A DNA stretch of 64,000 nucleotides from Stigmatella aurantiaca (GTDB taxonomy: Bacteria > Myxococcota > Myxococcia > Myxococcales > Myxococcaceae). The position numbers were made by a program, and so were the translations under genes. The stretch lies in assembly GCF_900109545.1 (NCBI RefSeq), contig NZ_FOAP01000013.1, positions 1-64,000 on the forward strand, written 5' to 3'. Numbering within the stretch: position 1 is the stretch's first letter; each line of letters begins with the position of its first letter. Shown here piece by piece: positions 34,916-44,014 of this stretch. The notes under the pieces are model-generated. The model did no database searches and had not been told where the DNA came from. It saw nothing but the letters and a program-made list of their open reading frames with translations.

Positions 34916-36077
34916 TCACACAGGAGACTCGTGGAGGAGGTGGGCGACGGCATCGCCCGCCTGAGCGCACCGTTTCCGGAACGCGCTGCTCAGCTCGGAG
35001 GAGGACGCGAGCGTGCCCCAATACTCCCGTGCACAGCGTGCGGCGCGTCCCCAGACGTCGAGCGTGCTGGCCGACGGAGGGGCAGGAACGAACGGACGCT
35101 CGACGAGGGCTGTCCCATGGGGCGCGAAGACCATGGGCAGCATGTCGTAGACAGGCGCGAGCCGGAACTTCAGGTGTCCCTCCACGAAGAAGGAGAGATT
35201 GCCGAAGTGCCGGTCGGTGTTGCCGATGAGCTGCCCGAAGGTGTCCAGCCATCGCATCATTCGTGCATCCTCGGCAGGGAGGTGCTGGCCCGCCAGAAGC
35301 CTCAGCGCCGCCTGCGTCCAGGAGTCCTGGTAGCCGAAGTACTTGTTGTCGATGGCCCGTAAAGACAGCAAGGCCTTGCGCCCACGCAGGCCCACGCGGT
35401 CGAAGCGGGTGACTTCCAGGAAGCGGTAGGTCCCGGCATCGACGGTCTGTGCCTGGGCGGCTGGGAATCCTGCGGCACGAACCGCGTCCAGCGCGTAGCG
35501 CTCACAGACAAGCAAGTCCTTCCATCGTTGGGTGGCTGCACTGTCGTCGCCCCCGGCGAACTTCACGATGACGTGCCGTCCCTCCGCGTAGGTCGCGAAC
35601 TTGGGGTGTTCTCCTCCCGCTGAAGAGCCGGGCTGCCCCGAGAGGGCGGCTTGTGCGATCTGGGGATAGTCACTTCGGGATGCCGGAAGCGCCTTGTGCG
35701 CGAGAAACCGGTCGAGGGACGCGTTGCCAATAATGAGGTCGCCGGTGCAGTCCTCTCCTCTTTGGGCCAACGCCAGGAGCATGTGGCCGCTGGTCCAGTC
35801 CGTGATGCGGTGGGGAAGCTCCAACTCCGGGTGGCGCGCCGTGAAGCCCCGGCCGATGTACCCCTGGGGAGACATGTCCTCGTTCCCAGATGCGCGAGAG
35901 CCCGGGTGCGGGCGTACCGGCTTTGACGGCCTGTCCCCATCCGGCAGACACGGTCGCCTGCTGCGGTGATGCGCCTCGACACGGTGGGCTGCGAGAAACG
36001 CCGAGCAGCTGGCTGAGCTCACGGGCCCTTGCGGTCTGGATGCGGCCGAGCGCCTTGAGGAGTTCCCCAACATCCAT
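34916..36077 (-). pseudogene. HipA-family kinase gene (YjjJ type), frameshifted and partly deleted
   Basis: The reading starts at the ATG at 36077 with a winged-helix domain (MDVGELLKALGRIQTARARE, LSQLLGVS), then changes frame near 35997, where TCTCG replaces an expected TCG, and continues as QPTVSRRITAAGDRV to RYARTRALAHLG. Near 35890 it changes frame again, skipping about 55 residues relative to YjjJ (443 residues in E. coli), and then runs intact as MSPQGYIGRGFTARH to the end. The kinase part keeps SSAGGEHPKF, NTDRHFGNLS (catalytic Asp/Asn) and YDMLPM. As the N-terminus is broken twice, a normal product is unlikely, though a truncated kinase could start at 35875. Confidence 0.78.
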
Positions 36078-36127
36078 GGCTCTACGTGAATAGATGCCTG
36101 AATAGAAAAACGCATGGGAAATCAGCG

Positions 36128-37387
36128 CTAAGTGCTTGAAGAGAGGGAACTTTGGGCCGAAATGTGGCGGCCAGGTGAATAGATACCTGGGCGAACCGGA
36201 CTGGCCAACCACGACACGAGGCGTTCAGCGGCGGCTTCCAACGCCGCCCCCACTGTGGTGGCGCGGCCCCCCAGGGGAACCTTCACCACGCGCACCTGGC
36301 TCGGCCGGCCGAAGGTCGACAGGGTCAGGGTGGTCTCTTCCGGGACCGCCCCGAGGGCGGGCAGGACCAGAGAGCCCTGGTGGGTTCCCACACATGCCAG
36401 ATAGGTGACGAGTTGCTGGAAGTCCTCCGCGGGCGGCAGCCCCTCCGCGGGCAGCTTGTACTTGGCATCGATGACCAGACGCGCGTCCCCCCGCTCGATG
36501 ACGACGTCCGGGATGAGGGTGAGCCGTCCCTCCGCGTCCAACGTGAGGGCACGCTGCACATGGCACGTCACCCCGCGCGTCGCCGCCACCTGCACCAGGG
36601 CCCGGGTGACCGCTGCCTCGAACAGGGGCGCCAAGCGGACCACGAACGACGCGAGGGGATGCGGCCCCTGCATGGCCTGTACGCCGGTGCTCTCGATCAG
36701 GATGTGGGCGAGCCCCACGGCGGGTCCGTACGCGGCGAAGCGGCGATCCGACGCAATGACCTTCTGCGCGGCCCGGACCTCCGCCTGGGCGTGCACCCCG
36801 TCCAGCGTGGCCGCCAGGGCGCTGGCGCGAGCCGACACCGCCGGGCCGAAGAGGCTGGCCCGCTCCAGCACCCGCAGCGCCGCGAGCAGCACGCGGTTGG
36901 GCGCCACGTCCCGGGTGAAGTCATCGAACCGGCACGTGAGCCGGTGACGGTGCGTGGGCGGCCGGGCGATGTCCCGGTCCACCCGCCAGCGCCCCCGGAG
37001 GACGGGCTGCTCCGCCTCCTCCTCTTGGTAGCCGTGCACCCACCCGCCGCGCGCCAGCCGCTCCACGCGGCGCACGTAGAGCGAGCCCAGCAGCGGCAGC
37101 AGCTCCTGCGTCCCGGCCATTCCCACGAGGTCCTCGCCCCAGGTCAGGCCCTTTGCCGCATAGTCCGCCAGCGCGAGCAGGTGCAGCGAGGGCACCTGGG
37201 ACCGCAGGTGCAGCGCCCCGCCCGGAAGCGCCACCATCCCCGCCACCCCGTGCGCCCGCAGGCGGAAGCCTCCCGCGGAGGGCTCGGCCGAGAGCGCGGA
37301 GCCCAGGTGCGACTGCGCGGCGAGGACATCCTCGGCGGAGAGCGGCAGCTCGGCCCACTCCCACTCGGTGAGCACCCACGGCGTCAT
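36128..37387 (-). CDS. mcrC: McrC, nuclease subunit of McrBC restriction system
   Basis: A 419-residue McrC protein. The N-terminal part (FRLRAHGVAGMVALPGGALH) matches McrC, and the C-terminal PD-(D/E)XK nuclease core is visible: LTLIPDVVIERGDARLVIDAKYK, giving Asp...Asp-x-Lys, near residues 290-315. McrC cuts DNA after being driven by the McrB NTPase at two modified sites. Its ATG overlaps the mcrB stop by four bases. The gene is of normal length and looks functional. It is preceded by McrB and followed by the broken HipA-like gene, placing it in the defence island. Confidence 0.9.
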   Translation of the reverse strand: MTPWVLTEWEWAELPLSAEDVLAAQSHLGSALSAEPSAGGFRLRAHGVAGMVALPGGALHLRSQVPSLHLLALADYAAKGLTWGEDLVGMAGTQELLPLLGSLYVRRVERLARGGWVHGYQEEEAEQPVLRGRWRVDRDIARPPTHRHRLTCRFDDFTRDVAPNRVLLAALRVLERASLFGPAVSARASALAATLDGVHAQAEVRAAQKVIASDRRFAAYGPAVGLAHILIESTGVQAMQGPHPLASFVVRLAPLFEAAVTRALVQVAATRGVTCHVQRALTLDAEGRLTLIPDVVIERGDARLVIDAKYKLPAEGLPPAEDFQQLVTYLACVGTHQGSLVLPALGAVPEETTLTLSTFGRPSQVRVVKVPLGGRATTVGAALEAAAERLVSWLASPVRPGIYSPGRHISAQSSLSSST

Positions 37388-40116
37388 TCCGACATGTCCA
37401 CGGGGCCGGGGCGCGCCGCGTCGAACAGCGCCCGCAGCTCCGGCACCACCTGCGGGGAGTCGTAGAAGCAGTCCTCCAGCATCGGGGCGATGTCATGGCG
37501 CCAGATGCGTTCGACACGCCCAGGGTCCAGGTCCTTGTCCATGAAGAACGAGTGGCCAATGCAGAACTCGCGGCCCGGCGAGCGTGCGATGCGGGCGTTC
37601 ACCGCCTCCAGCCCCTGCACGGCCCAATCACAGACATCCGGCGCCACGTCCCACTTGAGCAGGTTGCGCCGCAGCACCTCCGTGTCCGGATCCATCCGCA
37701 CGAAGTGGAACCGGCGGCGCAGCGCCACGTCGATCTGCGCGATGGAGCGGTCCGCGCTGTTCATCGTGCCGATGAGGTACAGGTTGGAGGGCAGCTCGAA
37801 GAAGTCCCCGGAGCCCGACAGCCGCACGCGCTCCTCCCGGTACTCCAACAGGTAGAGCAGCTCGCCGAAGACCCGGGGGAGCGCCGCGCGATTGATTTCA
37901 TCGATGAGCAGCACGAAGCGCTCGGTGGGCGAGGCCTGGGCCCGCGCCGCCAGGGACTTGAGGATGCCGGGGCGGTACTCGTAGCGCAGCCCGCCCGGCG
38001 CCTGGGAGTCCACCTGGGGCCGCAAGCCCTCCACGAAGTCCTCGTAGGAATAAGCCGGGTGGAACTGGACGCGCTCGCAGCGGCCCTCGGCGCCCGCCTG
38101 GTACCGGGCCAGCTCGCGGGCGATGAACGTCTTCCCCGTGCCCGGAGGGCCATAGAGGATGAGCTGGCGCCGGTGCTCCAAGAGCGCGCACAGCTCCTCC
38201 AGCCGCTCCCGCCGCAGCGAGGTGGTGTGCAGGAATCGCTCCGCCGGATCCAACGCCTTGGGCGGCGGCTGTTGATCCCACCGCGCCTTGAGCCAGTAGA
38301 GAAAACGCCGCATGGCCTGGGGCGCGGGCAGGTCCGCCGTCCCCGTGACGTGCTGTGCCAGCGCCTCGCGCAGCGCATCGTTGGCGCGCACGGCCCGGGT
38401 GCCCGCCGGGAGTGAACCCGGCAGCGGCGGCAGCCCGAGCAGCGCCATCATCCGCGCCTTCCCGGTGTCGCCCTCGTAGCAGTGAATGCCCAGGAAGCGC
38501 CCGGGCTGCACCACGGCCAGGCACTTCATGAGCGCCGCCTCGCTCAGGCCCTTCACGGCGGTGGGCGAGTCCTTGTCGAGCGCGCGGTCGAGCCGCTGCT
38601 CCAGCCGGCCCTCGCCGTGCAGCACCTCGCGCAGCGTGGCCCGGAAGTGGCCCAGCTGCTCCTCGCTGGCCTCCAGGAAGAAGCGGTTGAGCGCGGGCAG
38701 GGGCCCGGTCGAGCCCAGCACGCCCAGCTGGTACACGGGCCGGAAGTCCTCCGGGGCGAGCGTGCCGAGCTCCTCCGGGGAGAGCATCCGCGCCCAGGCC
38801 TCGCGCTGGGAGGCCTCCCGGAGGTCCGCCTCGTCCGGAAAGCCGGAGGTGCGGCGCCACTCCTCCACCCAGGCCGCCAAGTCTAACACGCGCGGGGCGC
38901 GGGACTCGGGGAGCAGGGACTCGGCGGGGAGGTACGGGGCGAGCACCTCCTGGACCTCGGGGTTGCGGTCGCGGATGAGCCGGGCCAGGTGGGGCAGCTC
39001 GTCGGCGCGGATGGGCAGCACCATGCCGCTGCGGGGCGAGGCCATCATCATCCCGGACAGCGTCGAGTGCGCCTGGATGGCGGCCAGCGGAATGGGCTGC
39101 GGCAGCACGTCCGTGAGGAACTCCACCTCGAAGCGCGTCTCCTCGCCCACCGGGACGGGCTCGGAGGCCAGCTTCCCCAACCCCAGCACCTCCCGCACGG
39201 GGCTGGCCTGGTAGAGGAAGACGAGGTCCCCCGGCTCGGCATCCCGGAGCCACTCGCGCGAGCCGCGCTGGAGCGCGCTCCACGTGCTGCGCCGGCCCCG
39301 GCGGATCTCCGCGCGGAAGTTGCGCTTGGAGAGCATGTTGCGGACGACCCAGGCGCCCACCTCCTCGTCGGGCTCGCCGCCCGCCTCATCGCCCGGGGCC
39401 TCCTCCAGCTCCTCCACCTTGCGGCGGGCGAGGTAGCCGCCCAGCTTCCGGTCGCACAGCCAGTGGCAGAAGGCATCGAAGTGGTGGGCGTCCTGGATGC
39501 CCAGAGGCTTGAGGCGCTCCTGCACGAAGCGCAGCGTGGCGGTGGCCTCCAGGTAGTGCTCCAGGCCCACGCTCACCTCGCGGGACTCGCCCCACAGCGC
39601 CAGGCAGAAGTGGGCCGTGCGCCGGCTCCGCGCGTTGACGGGCAGGTACAGGTCCGGCCGCAGCGCGTGCAGCGCGGGGCTGAGGAACCCCGAGCGGAAG
39701 CCCCGCGACAGGGGCGAGGCGGCGAAGGCCTCCAGGGCCGCGGCCTGAGGGCCTCGCTCCAGGGTGCGCAGCAGGCGCAGCAGGTGGCTGGCGATGTCCC
39801 GCCACGAGGCCGCGTCCGGCACCCAGCCCACGCTCTGGAACCAGGGCTGAATCTCCCGGTTGATGAGGGCCCAGAGCGTCGTCCAGGCGCCGCGCTGGCG
39901 GTTGTAGGGGGTGTCGCGGTGGGGCAGGAGCTTCATCAGCACCCGCTCCGTCACGTCCTCCCCGGCATCCGCGCGCCGGCAGATGTCCTCGAAGGCCGCC
40001 CGGAGGAAGGCCGCCTCCGTGGCGTAGCGGGCCAGGTGGTCCTGCCCGGCGGGCTGGTGGATGAAGCGCTGGAGGAACTGGGCGATCAGCTCGGGCAGGG
40101 GCGGCAGGACGTTCAC
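37384..40116 (-). CDS. mcrB: McrB-like AAA+ GTPase with internal EVE-like domain
   Basis: A 910-residue restriction motor. Start chosen at GTG 40116 with GGAGG ten bases upstream. Residues ~1-250 are an uncharacterised helical region (YLPVNARSRRTAHFCLALWG; cysteine-poor, DUF-like). Residues ~252-385 resemble an EVE/YTH-type modified-base reader (VVRNMLSKRNFRAEIRRG, GDLVFLYQASPVREVLGLG). Residues ~650-880 form the AAA+ GTPase: Walker A LYGPPGTGKTF, Walker B VLLIDEINRA, and MNSADRS, the McrB variant of the guanine-recognition motif. McrB binds methylated or hydroxymethylated DNA and activates McrC. E. coli McrB is 459 residues, so this protein has a much larger sensor portion. Confidence 0.88.
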   Translation of the reverse strand: MNVLPPLPELIAQFLQRFIHQPAGQDHLARYATEAAFLRAAFEDICRRADAGEDVTERVLMKLLPHRDTPYNRQRGAWTTLWALINREIQPWFQSVGWVPDAASWRDIASHLLRLLRTLERGPQAAALEAFAASPLSRGFRSGFLSPALHALRPDLYLPVNARSRRTAHFCLALWGESREVSVGLEHYLEATATLRFVQERLKPLGIQDAHHFDAFCHWLCDRKLGGYLARRKVEELEEAPGDEAGGEPDEEVGAWVVRNMLSKRNFRAEIRRGRRSTWSALQRGSREWLRDAEPGDLVFLYQASPVREVLGLGKLASEPVPVGEETRFEVEFLTDVLPQPIPLAAIQAHSTLSGMMMASPRSGMVLPIRADELPHLARLIRDRNPEVQEVLAPYLPAESLLPESRAPRVLDLAAWVEEWRRTSGFPDEADLREASQREAWARMLSPEELGTLAPEDFRPVYQLGVLGSTGPLPALNRFFLEASEEQLGHFRATLREVLHGEGRLEQRLDRALDKDSPTAVKGLSEAALMKCLAVVQPGRFLGIHCYEGDTGKARMMALLGLPPLPGSLPAGTRAVRANDALREALAQHVTGTADLPAPQAMRRFLYWLKARWDQQPPPKALDPAERFLHTTSLRRERLEELCALLEHRRQLILYGPPGTGKTFIARELARYQAGAEGRCERVQFHPAYSYEDFVEGLRPQVDSQAPGGLRYEYRPGILKSLAARAQASPTERFVLLIDEINRAALPRVFGELLYLLEYREERVRLSGSGDFFELPSNLYLIGTMNSADRSIAQIDVALRRRFHFVRMDPDTEVLRRNLLKWDVAPDVCDWAVQGLEAVNARIARSPGREFCIGHSFFMDKDLDPGRVERIWRHDIAPMLEDCFYDSPQVVPELRALFDAARPGPVDMSE

Positions 40117-40269
40117 GCGGCGGGAACCTCCACGGCGGTCCGCCTGGCGCCCGGGCACGGGGCTCGCTCGTTCGAGGGGCAGGCAGGACGGAGGGGGTAG
40201 GACACACGGAACACTACCCATCAGGGCAGCCCGCGGCCATGGTTTTTACGCCGTCCCCTGGGTGGGCGC

Positions 40270-41781
40270 TCAGGCCTGCTGGCGCAGCAAGTCCCGCGCG
40301 TACCACGCCAGCAGCGGCTGGGCGCTGGAGGCCGCGTGCCACAGCGCCATGCGGGCCGGGGGCGAGAGCTGGGGAAAGGCGCTCAGGGAGTTGACCGCCG
40401 CCAGGTGGAACTCCGTGTCGAGGGCGGTGTCATGGAGGATGCCCGCCAGCGTCTCCATGGCCGCCTCCTGGAAGGCCCTCACGGGCGAGCGGTAGAGCCG
40501 CGCCGCCGCCGCCACGCGCAGCTCCGGGAGCGCCGTGTCCAGCAGGCGCACGAACAGGGCCTGGGCCTCGGGCCGCTGGTCGTCCAGGTCCCAGATGAGC
40601 CCCATGATGGCGCCGTGGATGGTGTGGCCGTCCTCGGCCAGCCGGGGCAGCAGGACATCGAGGAGATGCTCCGCGACGGACTGGAGCAGCCCGGGGGTCT
40701 TGTGGCACAGGCCAATGCCCGCAGCGGCCCGCAGCAACACGGCCAGGGGCTCGCCCTGCGTGGGCGGGCGCATCGCCTGGGCCAGCAGCCCCACCTGCTC
40801 CGGCGCCGCGGCGCAGATCCGCGCGATGGCCACCGCGGCATACTCCCGCTCGGAGGGGCTGCTGCCGGGCGCGAGGATGAACGCGAGCAGGGGCGCCATG
40901 GCCTCCTGCGCGTCCCCGTCATAGCCCCCCACCTCCCGCAGCGCCCGCGCCCGGGCCTCGGCGTCCGGGTGGCGCAGCTGCTCCACCAGCTCGCGCACCC
41001 GGGCGCGCCGGGCTTCAGGGTTGTCGGGGAACTCGGGCCGCGTCAGGTCCAGGTGCTGGAAGTCGGTGACGAGGCACACGGGCCGGCCGTCCTCGGCCAG
41101 CCCCCACCACGAGGACTGGGCCCGGGGGTAGCGCGGGGGCAGGGTGCACCGGCCCGGCGAGAAGACGATGACGTTGGCCCCGGAGGCCTCGTCCACCGTC
41201 AGCGAGGTGCTGGACCAGGAGGGGGCGGAAGGGGACGCCGGGTTGAAGAAGGCGGGCGCGGTCTGCGAGGCCCGCTCCACCGTGTCCGCATCGAGGAAGG
41301 CCAGCACGTCGGGCTCGGCCGTGTGGCCCTGAGGCGGCGCAGGGGGCAGCACCTGGGCCGCTTGCTCCCCCCGGGAGGCCAGCTCCCACCGCACGGGGCG
41401 GGTGTCCTCGAAGCGCACCATGGCCATGGCGATGGACTCGCTGGCCTCCGCCGAGCCCGCGCGGCCGGTGTGCAGCACGCTGAGGAGCACGGGGTAGCGG
41501 CCGGGCGCCACGGTGCGGGTGAAGGGCTCGCGGTGGTTCAGCGCGAGCAGCACCATCAGGTGCGCCTTGGGCACGGGGTGCGGCGGCAGGCACAGGGGGT
41601 GGCAGGCCACCACCCGGCCGCTGGTCAGAACCAGGGTCCCCGCGTGGTGCGTGGAAACCCGGACAGGTCTGCCATGATCCAGCAAGACTTGCCTGCCGTC
41701 GAACGCTGCCAGCAAATCATTCCGGCGGGGATTGACGCTCGGCGAGGGCGCTGCAACCGCTGGTGAAAGGCGGTGTCTCAT
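40270..41781 (-). CDS. DUF4241 protein with HEAT-like repeats
   Basis: A 503-residue cytosolic protein. The first ~265 residues match the DUF4241 pattern: APGRYPVLLSVLHTG, MVRFEDTRPVRWELA, then GANVIVFSPGRCTLPPRYPR, SSWWGLAEDGRPVCLVTDF. The remaining ~235 residues are alpha-helical repeats of HEAT type (EQLRHPDAEARARALREVGG, AAVAIARICAAAPEQVGLLA). DUF4241 is often seen as a putative immunity or toxin-associated domain, but its function is unproven. Location 153 bases upstream of mcrB on the same strand may be meaningful. Start at ATG 41781 has an AAGAGGC site. Confidence 0.7.
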   Translation of the reverse strand: MRHRLSPAVAAPSPSVNPRRNDLLAAFDGRQVLLDHGRPVRVSTHHAGTLVLTSGRVVACHPLCLPPHPVPKAHLMVLLALNHREPFTRTVAPGRYPVLLSVLHTGRAGSAEASESIAMAMVRFEDTRPVRWELASRGEQAAQVLPPAPPQGHTAEPDVLAFLDADTVERASQTAPAFFNPASPSAPSWSSTSLTVDEASGANVIVFSPGRCTLPPRYPRAQSSWWGLAEDGRPVCLVTDFQHLDLTRPEFPDNPEARRARVRELVEQLRHPDAEARARALREVGGYDGDAQEAMAPLLAFILAPGSSPSEREYAAVAIARICAAAPEQVGLLAQAMRPPTQGEPLAVLLRAAAGIGLCHKTPGLLQSVAEHLLDVLLPRLAEDGHTIHGAIMGLIWDLDDQRPEAQALFVRLLDTALPELRVAAAARLYRSPVRAFQEAAMETLAGILHDTALDTEFHLAAVNSLSAFPQLSPPARMALWHAASSAQPLLAWYARDLLRQQA

Positions 41782-42036
41782 GGTGCCTCTTCCCGCATCC
41801 AAGATGGGACAAGCCGAAGACCGCTGCGCCCGCGAAGCGTACGGAATCACAGCGGGGAAGTCACGGGCCCCCCCGCCCTGGGGAGGCCATTCATGGAGGC
41901 CGAAACATTGTTTCATCCGGGTCCCCATCCCGGAAAGAGAGGGGGCGGAGGGCCCGGAGGGGGCCCTTCCCCGGCCGCCAGGGCTCGACTAGGGTGCGCC
42001 GCCCTTTCATCCGTCCCTCTCGCCAAGGACTCGCAC

Positions 42037-42516
42037 ATGCCACGGATTAGCAACGCCCAGATTCAGGAGCGCAGCGCCTTCCTGTTGGACCTCCTCCGCA
42101 GCCAGCCGGACCTCAGCCGTGACGAGGCGCGCGAGCGCTTCGAGGAGAAGTTCGACGCCACGCTCAACCCCAAGCTGTACCAGGAGCTGCGTGAGCAGGT
42201 GCTGGAGGAGCGCATGGGCGGCACGCCCGCCGAGGAGCCCGCGCACGAGGAGCCGGAGGAGTCCTCCGAGGAGGAGCCGGCCTCGCTGAAGGCGCCCGTG
42301 GGCGGCGCGTTCGAGGGCAACGGCGCCGCGGGCCAGCCCGCCAAGGCCAAGGCCGCCAAGGCCAAGGGCCAGAAGAACCTCTTCGTGGACGCCCCCAAGG
42401 AGCAGCTCGTGTTCCTGGAGCGCATCGTGCAGCAGCTCCAGGAGGCCGGTGCCTCCAACGTGCGCATCGACCACTCCACGGACCGCTGGATGGTCCTGGT
42501 CGTGGACGCGAAGTAA
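42037..42516 (+). CDS. Hypothetical acidic protein
   Basis: A 159-residue soluble protein. N-terminal ~55 residues are helical (MPRISNAQIQERSAFLLDLL, LSRDEARERFEEKFDATLNP), then a Glu-rich segment and an Ala/Lys-rich linker (AKAKAAKAKGQKN), and a compact C-terminal helix-strand unit (QLVFLERIVQQLQEAGASNV, DRWMVLVVDAK). No recognised family. The short gap of 19 bases to the MFS exporter gene suggests cotranscription. Confidence 0.6.
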   Translation: MPRISNAQIQERSAFLLDLLRSQPDLSRDEARERFEEKFDATLNPKLYQELREQVLEERMGGTPAEEPAHEEPEESSEEEPASLKAPVGGAFEGNGAAGQPAKAKAAKAKGQKNLFVDAPKEQLVFLERIVQQLQEAGASNVRIDHSTDRWMVLVVDAK

Positions 42517-42535
42517 GCCGTCTCAAAGCCCTCCC

Positions 42536-44005
42536 ATGCGAACCACCCACCGACCCCTGACCACGCTGGCGCTCGTCCTGAGCATCTTCATGGCGGCCCT
42601 GGAGATGACCGTCGTCTCCACCGCCATGCCCACGGTGGTCAGTGAGCTGGGGGGGCTGCAGAGCTACGCCTGGGTGTTCACCGGGTACATGCTCGCCTCC
42701 ACCATCACCGTGCCCATCTTCGGGAAGCTGGCGGACCTGTACGGGCGCAAGCCCGTCCTGCTGGTGGGCATCGGCCTGTTCCTCCTGGGCTCCATCGCCA
42801 GTGGCCTGGCCACGTCGATGGGCATGCTCATCGCCTTCCGGGTCCTCCAGGGCCTGGGGGCGGGCGCGATGCAGCCCGTGTCGCTCACCATCGTGGGGGA
42901 CATCTACACCCTGGAGCAGCGGGCCAAGGTGCAGGGGGCGTTCAGCGCCGTGTGGGGCATGGCGGGGCTGCTGGGGCCGCTCACCGGCGGCCTCATCGTG
43001 AAGTACCTGAGCTGGCACTGGATCTTCTTCATCAACGTCCCGGTGGGGCTGGGCGCGATGGCGCTCTTGGTGGTCTTCTTCCACGAGCAGGTGCAGCGCA
43101 AGCCGCAGCGGCTGGACTTCGTGGGCGCGGCGCTGCTCGGCGCGGGCGTGGTGGCGCTGCTGTTCGGCGTGCAGGGCGTGGGGCGCAACCTGCTGGCGCT
43201 TCCCCTGGGGCTGCTCCTGCTGGTGGCCTTCGTGTGGGTGGAGCGCCGGGTGCCCGCTCCGGTCATCCCGATGAGCCTGTTCTCGATTCCCGTCATCGCC
43301 ATCTCCTCGGTGGCGGGCGCGCTCTTCTCGGCGGCGATGTTCGGGGCGACCACCTACGTGCCGCTGTACGTGCAAGGGGTGCTGGGCGGCTCGCCCACGG
43401 AGGCCGGCGGGATGATTACCCCCATGATTGTCGGCTGGCCGCTGGCGAGCCTCGTGGCGGGAAGGTTGCTGCTGCGCACCGGGCCCCGTCCGCTCATCGT
43501 CGTGGGGCTGGGGCTGAGCGTGGTGGGCACGGGGCTGATGGCGCTCTTGCTCAGGCCGGGCGCGCCCCTGGTGATTCCCGGGCTGGCGATGATGCTGTTC
43601 GGCATTGGCCTGGGGTTCACCACCACGTCGATGCTCATCGCGGTGCAGACCAGCGTGGGGTGGGAGCTGCGCGGGGTGGCCACCGCCAGCAACATGTTCT
43701 TCCGCACCATCGGCGGCTCGCTGGGCGTCGGGCTGATGGGCGGGGTGATGGTGGCGCAGCTCATGAAGGACGCGAGCGTGCCGGTCTCCGCCGCCAACGC
43801 GCTGCTCGGCCCCGAGCATGGCCAGGGGCTGTCCCCGGAGCTGCTGAAGACCTTGAGCGGCGCGCTCGGCACGGGGCTGACCATCAACTTCTGGATCATC
43901 AGCGCCTGTACCCTCGCGGCCTTCCTCGTGGGGCTCTTCTTCCCCAAGGGCGGCAAGGGGCCGGGCACGGCGCCCCCCGCGGCCGGCGTGCCCATGGCGC
44001 ACTGA
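42536..44005 (+). CDS. MFS multidrug exporter, DHA2 (EmrB/QacA) type
   Basis: A 489-residue inner-membrane transporter with the fourteen-helix layout of the DHA2 group. Signatures: MAALEMTVVSTAMPTVVSEL in helix 1 (motif D1), GKLADLYGRKPVLL between helices 2 and 3 (motif A), IAFRVLQGLGAGAMQPVS (motif B) and LSWHWIFFINVPVGLG at helix 6. Uses the proton gradient to expel drugs or secondary metabolites. It is in a locus without biosynthetic genes, so the substrate cannot be told. Start at ATG 42536. Confidence 0.9.
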   Translation: MRTTHRPLTTLALVLSIFMAALEMTVVSTAMPTVVSELGGLQSYAWVFTGYMLASTITVPIFGKLADLYGRKPVLLVGIGLFLLGSIASGLATSMGMLIAFRVLQGLGAGAMQPVSLTIVGDIYTLEQRAKVQGAFSAVWGMAGLLGPLTGGLIVKYLSWHWIFFINVPVGLGAMALLVVFFHEQVQRKPQRLDFVGAALLGAGVVALLFGVQGVGRNLLALPLGLLLLVAFVWVERRVPAPVIPMSLFSIPVIAISSVAGALFSAAMFGATTYVPLYVQGVLGGSPTEAGGMITPMIVGWPLASLVAGRLLLRTGPRPLIVVGLGLSVVGTGLMALLLRPGAPLVIPGLAMMLFGIGLGFTTTSMLIAVQTSVGWELRGVATASNMFFRTIGGSLGVGLMGGVMVAQLMKDASVPVSAANALLGPEHGQGLSPELLKTLSGALGTGLTINFWIISACTLAAFLVGLFFPKGGKGPGTAPPAAGVPMAH

Positions 44006-44014
44006 GCGGGGGCG

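Noticed and set aside
33132-41781. Prophage
   Set aside because: No integrase, terminase, capsid or tail genes and no attachment repeats seen; only a transposase relic.
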